DNA from: Anaerolineales bacterium
Lineage (GTDB): Bacteria > Chloroflexota > Anaerolineae > Anaerolineales > E44-bin32
Reading direction: 5' to 3'
DNA: 7,977 bases
Assembly (NCBI GenBank): GCA_023250385.1
Contig: JAHFAU010000091.1
Coordinates: 1 to 7,977, forward strand
Part shown: piece by piece, positions 1-6,800 of the stretch
Position numbering within the stretch: the stretch's first letter is position 1
Layout: each line of letters starts with the position of its first letter
Translations under genes and position numbers: made by a program
The notes under the pieces: generated by a model
What the model saw: only the letters and a program-made list of their open reading frames with translations
The model's database searches: none
Told to the model about the DNA's origin: nothing

Positions 1-769
1 CCGCCGCGGCCAGCCATTCAGCGAACATGAGCGGAAGGAAGATCCCCAACGGCGACGACGCCTGATAAGGTGTCGAACCGATCGCCAACCCGATCAACTG
101 AGACAGACCGATCGCAGCCGCAAGAAGAAACCCCAGCCGATGCCACCGCCAGGCCATTCGGTTGCGCAGGACGACCAGCCCGCCCCAACTCACGACTGCG
201 ATCTGCCCGATGAAGACCCGCAGCACCAGCGGCTGAATGGGCCACGGCCAGCTGGCGGCAATGGCGTCGGCAAAGCTGAAGCCAATCAACCCCAGCCCCG
301 CATAGAAGACCCCGCGTCCGATCAGCCAGGCCCGCACAGCCGGTGCCAGGTTCACCCCCTCATCAACCACGGGGCCCATCCGATCGATCTGCAGCCGGTA
401 GAAAACCGGGGCCAGAAAAGGTCCACCATAGTAGAACGCCAGCCAAACCAGGGTGATCGGATGATAGGGTTTGAAGGCGTCCCAGTGAATCATCGTAGCG
501 GCCAGCAGCACCAGGGAAAAGAGAATGAGGCCTCCCAGGCCGTTGTCCACTTGCTGCCAGTCGTTCAGGTATAGAGCGGCGACGTAGTACGAGATGGCCC
601 CCAGATAGGCCGCGCCGATGAGCATCGCGGAGCGCGGTTCGGGGATCGACCAGGTCCAGTAGATGTCCGTTCCACCCGGGAAGAAATAGAGCAGCACCCC
701 AAACGGGACGATCACCCCCAGGATCGCGTAAAACAGCAGCCGAAACTCAAGACTCAGCGGTCGATGCAT
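1..769 (-). CDS. Multi-pass membrane protein of unknown function (partial, C terminus off the window)
   Basis: The frame is open from ATG at 769 to the window edge, giving 256 codons with no stop, so the C terminus is missing. A GGGAGG ribosome site lies 8 bases upstream of the ATG and supports this start. About eight hydrophobic segments are visible, near residues 11-30, 48-66, 78-94, 104-122, 152-170, 180-200, 212-231 and 241-256, so it is an integral inner-membrane protein. The protein seems to be an internal duplication. FYAxLG occurs at 13-18 and 155-160, and WxWxI followed by IG at identical spacing occurs at 38-52 and 174-188. I do not recognise a named family and no catalytic motif is evident; transport, sensing or a structural role are all possible. 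It is transcribed divergently from the lipoprotein gene at 880, so the two could share control elements. I am sure it is coding, but I have no functional call. Confidence 0.85.
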   Translation of the reverse strand, partial: MHRPLSLEFRLLFYAILGVIVPFGVLLYFFPGGTDIYWTWSIPEPRSAMLIGAAYLGAISYYVAALYLNDWQQVDNGLGGLILFSLVLLAATMIHWDAFKPYHPITLVWLAFYYGGPFLAPVFYRLQIDRMGPVVDEGVNLAPAVRAWLIGRGVFYAGLGLIGFSFADAIAASWPWPIQPLVLRVFIGQIAVVSWGGLVVLRNRMAWRWHRLGFLLAAAIGLSQLIGLAIGSTPYQASSPLGIFLPLMFAEWLAAA

Positions 770-799
770 GCCCGGCGCCTCCCGGACTATTGCTTCACC

Positions 800-811
800 T
801 GGGTCGACCCA
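800..811. promoter_or_regulatory. 12-bp perfect palindrome in divergent intergenic region
   Basis: TGGGTCGACCCA is a perfect palindrome, 31 bases upstream of the left-hand membrane gene start (769) and 69 bases upstream of the lipoprotein start (880). A dimeric regulator could bind such a site, but no regulator is encoded nearby and no convincing -35/-10 pair was found around it. Short GC-rich palindromes also arise by chance, so this is only a candidate operator. Confidence 0.25.
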
Positions 812-827
812 TCTTGGGCGGCCCCGC

Positions 828-845
828 ATCGATCCCTTGATCGAT
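828..845. promoter_or_regulatory. Inverted repeat upstream of lipoprotein gene (candidate operator)
   Basis: ATCGATC and GATCGAT form perfect 7-base arms around a CCTT spacer. The repeat ends 34 bases before the GTG start at 880 and about 19 bases before the ribosome site, which is where a promoter or operator would be expected. As RNA it would be only a 7-bp stem with a 4-base loop and no following T-run, so an operator fits better than a terminator. No clear sigma-70 promoter could be assigned; TATGCT at 853-858 is the best -10-like hexamer but has no properly spaced -35. Confidence 0.3.
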
Positions 846-879
846 TGCGCGGTATGCTGATGAGAGGAGTGATTCTACC

Positions 880-2382
880 GTGAGGACTGTTTTCGTCGAC
901 CTGTTGATGGCTGCCCTGTTCGCCGCGGTCGCAGGCTGCGGGTTAACGGCAGCCCATGGCTCCTCGACTCCTGCGCCTCAAGTCCCTTCGGTCACTCCCG
1001 GACCGCTGCCGTCGCCCACCATAGCCCAGACCCAACCGCCCACGCCTCGCCCGGATCGCTTCCCCGCCTGCGTAATTACCGAGCAGGCTCCACCGGGCAC
1101 GCTGCGGCTGGTGTGGATCGAAGCCGGTGATCTCTGGGTGTGGGACCGGGGTCAGGCCGAACCGTACACCCTCACCGGGTCCGGCGATCTCACCGCGGTG
1201 ACACTCACGCCCGACGCGGAGTCGGTGGTCTTCACTCGCCAATCCGCCACCGGGCCTGAACTTTGGGCGACGGACATCCGCGGGACCGACCTGCGGCTCC
1301 TGGCCGGTGGTCTGGAGCTCACCGGCGTCATCGAGCTGCAGTCCCTTTCGCCCGACGAGGAATTGCTTGCTTTCACTCACCGGCTGCCCGCTCAGGGCGG
1401 CGAGTTGTGGGCCGCCGCGCTGGACGGGTCCGGGGCGCGCCGGCTGGTGAGCCAGGCGGACCTGATGGCTGTGATTGCCGAGCCGCTAGCCGACTTCGCG
1501 ACGCCGGCCGGGGTCACGTGGATTCCCGACACGCACACCCTGACCTACGACGCTGCCCCCGGCTTCAAAGAGGACGGCATTTACATCTACACTCAGCGCC
1601 AAGTGCTGACGGTCGATGCTGACAGCGGCGCCCAGGATATGCTCTTCGGACCCGGCGAGGGCGGTCAGGTCGAGTATTCGCCGGACGGCGCGACGATGGC
1701 TGTGATCACTCCCGAGAGCCTTCGTTTCATGGACCTGGAGACCCGCGCAGTGCACGAGGCGGGTGTCGATTACTTTGCGACCGGGTATGGCGAAGGCTAC
1801 GCTTTTCCACCGCTCGTCTGGACCGCCGACTCGCAGGCGCTGTTGCTGGCTCAGCCGGTCGACAATTCCGGAGCCACCAACTCGGACGTGGCGACGGTCG
1901 TTTGGCGGGTCCCGCGGGACGGATCACTGGCGGCAAGGCTGGCCGAATACTCCGGGTTTGTGCTTTCCTTCACAATCTCGCCTGACCAGGCCAAGATCGC
2001 CTATTGGCGTGCGGTCGCTCCGCTTTCGAACACGCGGGAACTGCACTTCGCTGCCCTGAATGGCTCTGCCCAGATCGTGTACGAGACCGGCGACACGCTG
2101 GAGTTCCGGGGCTGGGCACCCGACTCCCAGAACTTCATTTACTCCGCCGGCAACTTCCCCGGAAATGCCCGCCTCGCAAACCTCTGCGGTGAGCCGGTAT
2201 CGCTCGGACTCGACTTCTACCTCGGCGAGCCCAGTTGGCTCGATCCAAACCGCTTCCTCATCAATCGGCAGGAGCAAGCGGCCTTCGAGCTATATCTCGT
2301 CGAATCCGGGTTACCGGAGCTTGTCTTGAATCTGGAATCCTTCGGGGGCTACGACTTCGCGGTGGTCTTTCCGGAAGGTTGA
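880..2382 (+). CDS. Secreted lipoprotein with WD40/TolB-like beta-propeller repeats
   Basis: This is a 500-residue protein starting at GTG, with an AGGAGT ribosome site 9 bases upstream (865-870). A short N terminus with a hydrophobic stretch (8-18) leads to the lipobox VAGC, so Cys20 should be lipidated and the protein anchored outside the membrane. Asp7 inside the hydrophobic region is unusual. Residues 29-60 are a Pro/Thr/Ser-rich spacer. Eight TolB/WD40-type strand motifs follow at about 41-58-residue intervals: LTPDAESVVF (109), LSPDEELLAF (156), WIPDTHTLTY (214), YSPDGATMAV (266), WTADSQALLL (314), ISPDQAKIAY (366), WAPDSQNFIY (412) and WLDPNRFLI (453). This predicts a seven- or eight-bladed propeller used as a binding platform, with no enzymatic motif. 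Cys64 and Cys436 are the only other cysteines. The partner or ligand is unknown. It is probably a monocistronic unit, convergent with the minus-strand cluster. Confidence 0.9.
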   Translation: MRTVFVDLLMAALFAAVAGCGLTAAHGSSTPAPQVPSVTPGPLPSPTIAQTQPPTPRPDRFPACVITEQAPPGTLRLVWIEAGDLWVWDRGQAEPYTLTGSGDLTAVTLTPDAESVVFTRQSATGPELWATDIRGTDLRLLAGGLELTGVIELQSLSPDEELLAFTHRLPAQGGELWAAALDGSGARRLVSQADLMAVIAEPLADFATPAGVTWIPDTHTLTYDAAPGFKEDGIYIYTQRQVLTVDADSGAQDMLFGPGEGGQVEYSPDGATMAVITPESLRFMDLETRAVHEAGVDYFATGYGEGYAFPPLVWTADSQALLLAQPVDNSGATNSDVATVVWRVPRDGSLAARLAEYSGFVLSFTISPDQAKIAYWRAVAPLSNTRELHFAALNGSAQIVYETGDTLEFRGWAPDSQNFIYSAGNFPGNARLANLCGEPVSLGLDFYLGEPSWLDPNRFLINRQEQAAFELYLVESGLPELVLNLESFGGYDFAVVFPEG

Positions 2383-2384
2383 CC

Positions 2385-2423
2385 CAGGCGAGCCTGCCCG
2401 TGAATTAGCGCTAACCGGCGCTA
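2385..2423. terminator. Weak hairpins between convergent genes (possible bidirectional terminator)
   Basis: The 28-base gap between the convergent stop codons (2382 and 2411) and its edge contain two small hairpins. CAGG/CCTG closes a CGAG tetraloop at 2385-2396, and TAGCGC/GCGCTA closes a 6-base loop at 2406-2423. The second covers the TAG stop of the minus-strand gene. Neither is followed by a T-run on either strand, so intrinsic termination is doubtful. The position is right for a terminator but the sequence support is weak. Confidence 0.2.
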
Positions 2424-2986
2424 TCGAATGCTCGCCGGATCCAGCCGAGCAGTTCTTTGTCGACCTCACCGACCGTGGTCAGATCAACTGTGTACTGGCA
2501 CATCCCGCCGGGCGCCATCAGGCTCAGGCGGCTGGTGGCCTTCACGTCCTTCATGTTCAGCCCCAGCTCGACCCGGCCCTTGCCCGCCGGTCCGATCATC
2601 GCGAACTGCTTCTTGCGGCGCAGGCTGACATACCCCTTCTTGGGCACAATCTCAAAAGTCCCAAACTTCTGGATGGCAGCCATGAGCCGGTCATGGATAG
2701 GCCGGAGCGGCGCTCTGCCGCCAGAGTAGATCTCAGCGAGCACATCGCCCGCGGTGGCCTCCTTCGCCTCTGCCGCGCTCTGGCCGTCGGACATGGCGGC
2801 GAAGTGGACCAATGAGTTGGCGTCTCCATACCCGAGGCCGAACTTGTCCATCAACATCTTCCGGATCTCGCCGTGCGTGCTGAGGCCACTCTTCTCGATG
2901 ATGACCCGGATTTCGGCGAGGGTCTTGCCCGTCTTGGTCTGAATATTCTTCAGCTGCGTTTCGCGGGCTTTGTCCAGACTGCTCAG
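2411..2986 (-). CDS. DUF4287-DUF5655 domain protein, probable CTG start
   Basis: The closest in-frame ATG (2857) would truncate a conserved domain, so I extend the gene to CTG at 2986. GGAGG lies exactly 7 bases upstream of it (2998-2994), and the frame is closed by TAG at 3007-3005. The result is 191 residues. Residues about 8-58 match the DUF4287 pattern (QTKTGKTLAEI, SGLSTHGEI, FGLGYGDANSLVHF). Residues about 82-187 match DUF5655 (RPIHDRLMAAI, PKKGYVSLRRKKQFA at 115-129, TVGEVDKELLGW). Both are domains of unknown function that often occur together in small soluble bacterial proteins; the basic RRKK patch could bind nucleic acid or a phosphate ligand, but this is a guess. No signal peptide or membrane segment is present. 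It lies 14 bases downstream of the 78-residue membrane gene and is likely translationally coupled to it. The family call is strong; the start codon is less certain. Confidence 0.88.
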   Translation of the reverse strand: MSSLDKARETQLKNIQTKTGKTLAEIRVIIEKSGLSTHGEIRKMLMDKFGLGYGDANSLVHFAAMSDGQSAAEAKEATAGDVLAEIYSGGRAPLRPIHDRLMAAIQKFGTFEIVPKKGYVSLRRKKQFAMIGPAGKGRVELGLNMKDVKATSRLSLMAPGGMCQYTVDLTTVGEVDKELLGWIRRAFDSAG

Positions 2987-2993
2987 TCGATTG

Positions 2994-2998
2994 CCTCC
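2994..2998 (-). promoter_or_regulatory. Ribosome-binding site that decides the CTG start
   Basis: GGAGG (read on the minus strand) sits 7 bases before CTG at 2986, the ideal spacing. It lies inside an out-of-frame five-codon ORF, ATG at 3000 through TGA at 2985-2983, whose TGA overlaps the CTG. That ATG has no ribosome site of its own, so GGAGG is best read as serving the CTG. Confidence 0.6.
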
Positions 2999-3000
2999 AT

Positions 3001-3237
3001 TCAGCTATTCGGGCGACTGGTCTTGCTGGCCACCCAGTAGACAAGACCCCAGGTTGGCACAAGGTAAGGAAAGATTCCGTAGAAGGTATCGCTTACCGAG
3101 TGGGAATTGCGATCTACCGCGAGGAAGACCTGAAGGGAGAACGCGAGGGCGACGAGGGCGACGAGGGTGACTAGAACGCCTTGCCACGCGATCTGACTGT
3201 TGATCCAGCCCAAGGCCTTGAACCAATTGGCTCTCAT
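3001..3237 (-). CDS. Small membrane protein, two transmembrane segments
   Basis: This is a 78-residue protein starting at ATG 3237, with GGAGG 5 bases upstream (3247-3243). The frame extends further upstream to 3312, but the ribosome site and the non-hydrophobic, Arg-rich translation there favour the inner ATG. Two hydrophobic segments are predicted, near residues 18-41 (rich in V, A and L) and 51-71, joined by a short polar loop (VDRNSHSVSD). This gives a hairpin topology. The first segment is encoded partly by a 9-base tandem repeat. No family is recognised. Its TGA stop is followed directly by the leader of the DUF4287 gene, so the two are probably translated from one mRNA. It could be a membrane tether or accessory subunit, but no partner is shown by the sequence. 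Confidence 0.7.
   Translation of the reverse strand: MRANWFKALGWINSQIAWQGVLVTLVALVALAFSLQVFLAVDRNSHSVSDTFYGIFPYLVPTWGLVYWVASKTSRPNS
3145..3171. repeat. Three-copy 9-bp tandem repeat inside the 78-residue membrane gene
   Basis: Two exact copies of GAGGGCGAC are followed by GAGGGTGAC. Read on the minus strand, each unit encodes a hydrophobic triplet (VTL, VAL, VAL) of the first membrane segment. The period is a multiple of three, so copy-number change would keep the frame and only lengthen or shorten the helix. Confidence 0.7.
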
Positions 3238-3271
3238 TCCAACCTCCGGCCTTGTCGGTTGCGAGAAGATT

Positions 3272-3309
3272 AGGGCCGCCGGGCCTCTCAATCGCTGGCA
3301 GGCGGCCCT
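3272..3309 (-). terminator. 9-bp stem-loop between cistrons (terminator, attenuator or RNA-processing hairpin)
   Basis: AGGGCCGCC (3272-3280) and GGCGGCCCT (3301-3309) are perfect inverted repeats around a 20-base loop. The structure lies 24 bases past the stop of the 154-residue gene and 34 bases before the start of the 78-residue gene. On the minus strand it is followed by AATCTTCTC, which is not a proper U-tract, so factor-independent termination is uncertain. A partial terminator or a stabilising/processing hairpin would fit equally well. No other feature was seen in the 95-base gap. Confidence 0.45.
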
Positions 3310-3332
3310 CAATTGACCCCCGCCTCTGGCTG

Positions 3333-3797
3333 CTACCCCCAGCCGTTCCTGCCCCCCGGGGTCGGCGGATGGCGTCCGGGCGGGCTGTACGCGGGGTCCG
3401 GGTCCTCCGCGAATTCGGCCGGGGTGACATGGGTGTGGGCTGAGTGCGCCGGCCAGGGGTAGTGCCCAAGCACCGTGGCGACGGCAGGAGCACTGTCGCC
3501 AGTCGCTGTACGGATCGTCTCCAGCACCCTCTCTAGGTCAATCTGGCTGGCTGCGTCCACCGGGACGATGAGGTTCACCTCCCGCGCGAAGGATCCAACC
3601 TCCCATTGCACTCGGTCGGCGCGGATAATGATGTATCGATTGGCGCCCAGTGTGAGATCTGCCGTAAGCGCCTTGGCAGCCTGGTCGGCATCCCTGGCCC
3701 TCACCAAAACCCAGGCCCTCACTCGTCCGTCCCCGGGGGGTCTTCCCGGCTCCCTCGGTCCCACCTCCGCATTCGCCTTCCTCGCTCCACTGACCAT
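3333..3797 (-). CDS. Small soluble protein, Lrp/AsnC effector-domain-like fold (tentative)
   Basis: This is a 154-residue protein starting at ATG 3797, with GGAGG 5 bases upstream, and beginning 29 bases after the stop of the kinase fusion. Residues 1-24 are polar and probably disordered. Residues about 26-112 read as strand-helix-strand-strand-helix-strand: AWVLVRA (28-34), ADQAAKALTADLTLG (37-51), YIIIRADRVQW (55-65), VNLIVPVDAA (74-83), IDLERVLETIRTATG (86-100) and VATVLGHY (106-113). This order resembles the ferredoxin-like ligand-binding domain of Lrp/AsnC regulators, but there is no helix-turn-helix, so it would be a stand-alone module. The tail (114-154) is Pro/His/Gly-rich and probably flexible. 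No catalytic motif is seen. Tight spacing suggests co-transcription with the kinase, perhaps as a ligand-binding or adaptor partner. The coding call is good; the fold assignment comes from predicted strand order only. Confidence 0.72.
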   Translation of the reverse strand: MVSGARKANAEVGPREPGRPPGDGRVRAWVLVRARDADQAAKALTADLTLGANRYIIIRADRVQWEVGSFAREVNLIVPVDAASQIDLERVLETIRTATGDSAPAVATVLGHYPWPAHSAHTHVTPAEFAEDPDPAYSPPGRHPPTPGGRNGWG

Positions 3798-3819
3798 TTT
3801 CGCCTCCTCTTGATTCTGC

Positions 3820-3835
3820 GCCGCCGCTAGGCGGC
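3820..3835 (-). other. 6-bp GC hairpin over the stop codon of the kinase fusion gene
   Basis: GCCGCC and GGCGGC pair around a 4-base loop that contains most of the TAG stop (3829-3827). There is no T-run after it on the minus strand, and the ribosome site of the next gene follows within about 15 bases. It is therefore more likely to influence RNA stability or coupling than to terminate transcription. It could also be a chance product of GC-rich Ala codons. Confidence 0.35.
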
Positions 3836-6800
3836 ATTCGGATTCTCGCTCGTCCCTCGCCGCACCACCGCATGCTTCAGCCGCAGCAGCGAGGGCGGAG
3901 TGCGCGGGATCTCCACATAGGTCTTCAGCAACTGCCTCCCCTGCGCATAGCTCAAGGGCATGATCGCGGCTTCTTCCGCCACCAAGATCCGATCGGCCTG
4001 CTCATATAGCTCGATCCGTCGCTTCCGATCGGCGACCTGGGCAGCCTGCTCGGTCAATGCATCGAAATCAGGGTTCTTCCAGCGGATGGAGTTCAACCCC
4101 TCTCCGCTGTGGAAGACCACTCGCAGCATGCTGTCCGGATCCGGGTAATCTGCGAGCCAGCCGAAGATCACCATCGGCGCGGGATCGTGGTCCTGTCGAT
4201 GCATGAACTCCCCCCAGGGCAACCCGCGCGCATGTACCTCGACCCCGAGCTCTTGAGTCCACAAGCTCTGCAGCGCGGCAGGCAGAGGATCGCTGGGATT
4301 GCCCGTGTACAACAGCTCAACTGTCGGAAACTCTTCTCCCCGCTCAAACCCTGCCTGCACCAGCGACCGCCGCGCCGCCTCTAAGTCAAAGCTAAGTCCG
4401 ATGGCCGGTGAGTGGCCGGGCATGCCGGGAGGAAGAAACCCACCCAGTGCTGGTTCGTAGCCCATCCCCCCGGTCTGTTGCGACACAGCCCGCCGATCGA
4501 TAGCCTGGACGAATGCCTTGCGCACCTGCACATCATCGAAGGGAGGACGATCCATCCGAAAGGCCAGGTAGAACGTCGAGAGCATCGGTGTGAGCCGGAA
4601 TTCCCGTCTGTACGCGGCCGAGAGTTGGCCGACGGTCCCAGGATCAGCCATGATCAAGCTGATCCCGTCGAGCGAGCCTCCGTCGAAGGCCCTGAGCTGC
4701 GCAGCGTACCCGTCGATGATCGGCGCTTCGACCCGGCCGACGTTCCCGCGGGCCAGCCCCCGGTAATGCGGATTCCACCCCAGGGTCATGCGCTCGCCGG
4801 CGGCCCACTGCTCCAGTCGATAGGGCCCATTCCCGACAATGTTGGAGACATCAGTCCAGGGCTGTCGGTCCCCTTCAACCGCCCAGCGTGGCAGTGGATA
4901 AGTCGCCGGATGAGCGAGCACCAGTGGGAAATAGGCGGCCGGAGTCGCCAGCCGGACCTCCAACGTATGATCGTCAACTGCCTTCACTCCGAGCTGGGCG
5001 GCTTCACGTTTCCCCGCCGCGACCGGCTGCGCGTTCTCGAGACTGTTCAGCAGCAGTGCCGCCGGGGATTGGGCGCCGAGGGCCAGGTTCCGCTTCCAGG
5101 CGAACTCGAAGTCGCCGGCTGTGAGCGGCCGGCCGTCGCTCCAGCGGCGTCCCTTTCGCAGGGTGAAGGTATAGCGCCGGCCGTCCGGCGATACGTCCCA
5201 ACGGTCGGCCAGCGCGGGGACGATGCCCGAGGCCTCATCGATCTCCAGCAGGCCCTCGAAGAGTTGACCCACCAGGAAGATAGCGACATCGTCGCCGGCC
5301 AGACCCGGATCGAGGCTGGCCGGTTCATCGACCGCGAAGCGCAGGATGCCCGGTGGGTCTTCGGCCCGCGCCGGCTCTTGCGATCCCCAGGCCAGCTCCC
5401 ACAGCTCGAATGCCTGACCGTAGGCCTGCTGAGCCCGATCGAACTGGAAATCTGCCGAATACACGAGCCCCAGCCGCAGCAGGGTGCGGGCCGCCGCCTC
5501 GTGCTGCTCTCGCTCTTGCTGCAGGGTCAAGGCCTGAGAGTAGAGCTCGATCGCCTCCCGGCATGCGTACAGACCGTGCGCCCGATCGCCGGCGTTCAGG
5601 AGATACTCGACCGCCTTGCCTTGCTCCCCAGCGGCGCGGTAGTGTTGGGCGAGCGATTCGTATTCACCGGGGCTGGAGGCTTCCAGCGCCGGCGCCAGCC
5701 GGGCATGGATCGACTTTCGCCGCTCCAGGGGCATTGCCTCCAGCATCGCCGCCGGAATCAACGAGTGCGTGAAGCTGAATTGGCGGCCGTTATCGGTGGG
5801 CAGCTCCTCGATGAGTTGGGCCCGCTCGGCGGTCCTAAGCGCCTCGGCGAGCAGGGCCTCGTCCAGCCGCTCGATGCTCCGAATCAGCTCGAGCTCGAAT
5901 TGCCGGCCGCGCACCGCGGCAGCCTCAAGCACTCGTTGAGTCTGCTTAGGCAAAGCCTCGAGCCGGCCCTGGATGGCGACCCGCACGTTGGCCGGTATCC
6001 CGAGCGCCTGCTTGCCTTTCACCTGCCAGTGGAAGTCCCAGTACACCAGCCGGCCTTTCTCGACCAGGCCTTTGCAGACTTCCTCGACATAGAACGGATT
6101 GCCTTCAGTCACCCGGTGGAGTTCGTCAACCAGCTCCGGGGCCAACTCCTCGCCCAGGAAACCCTCCAGCATGGCCTGGGTCTGCTCCCGGCCGAGGCGT
6201 GCCAGTTCCAGCGGATGGGCCAGCTGCTCACGGCGGAAACCCAGCAGCACTTCCTGCAGCGGCTGGGTCCCCGCGGCGTCGCCGGCCCGGTAGGTCAGGA
6301 TAAAGAGGATTGGACGTTCGCGTATTTGCTGAACCAGGTAGCGGAAGGCATGGAGCGACCCGCTGTCGGCCCACTGGGCATCCTCGATGACCAGCAGCAC
6401 AGGCGCTCGGTCGCTGAGGGTCGCGAGCAGGACCGCCAGGCTTTCGAACAGCCGCCGCTGCTCGTGAGAGGCATCGATGGAAGGCTGGACCGGCAGGTTG
6501 GGAAAATGGCGCTGATACTCGGGAACCAGGGCCAGCAGATCGGCGGTGAGCAAGTCCGGCAGCGAACGAAGCAGGTCAAAGTCTGAGTCGAGCACACTGC
6601 GCAGGATCTGCTTGAAAGCCCCGAACGGCTGGACGGCCTGGACATCGTTGAGTCCTTGGAGCACCCGCGCCCCGCTGAGTTCAGCCTGAGCGATCAGTTC
6701 GCGGACGAGGCGAGTCTTGCCGATTCCGGCCTCCCCGGAGAGCAGGAGAGTCTGGCTCTTGCCTCCGAGGGCGCGGCCCCAAAGGCTGCGCACCAACTGG

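Noticed and set aside
140..574. A 144-codon plus-strand frame opposite the left membrane gene
   Set aside because: The minus-strand frame gives a clean eight-helix protein with a ribosome site; the plus frame is low-complexity and polar.
860..883. A seven-codon leader ATG...TGA whose stop overlaps the GTG start of the lipoprotein
   Set aside because: It has no ribosome site of its own. A TGA overlapping GTG arises whenever the next base is A, so this is probably chance despite the similar arrangement at the CTG start.
4412..6586. A 724-codon open frame on the plus strand opposite the kinase fusion
   Set aside because: It is fully antisense to conserved ATPase, TPR and SBP domains, its translation is R/Q/L/G/P-rich without any recognisable domain, and long antisense frames are expected in GC-rich genes.
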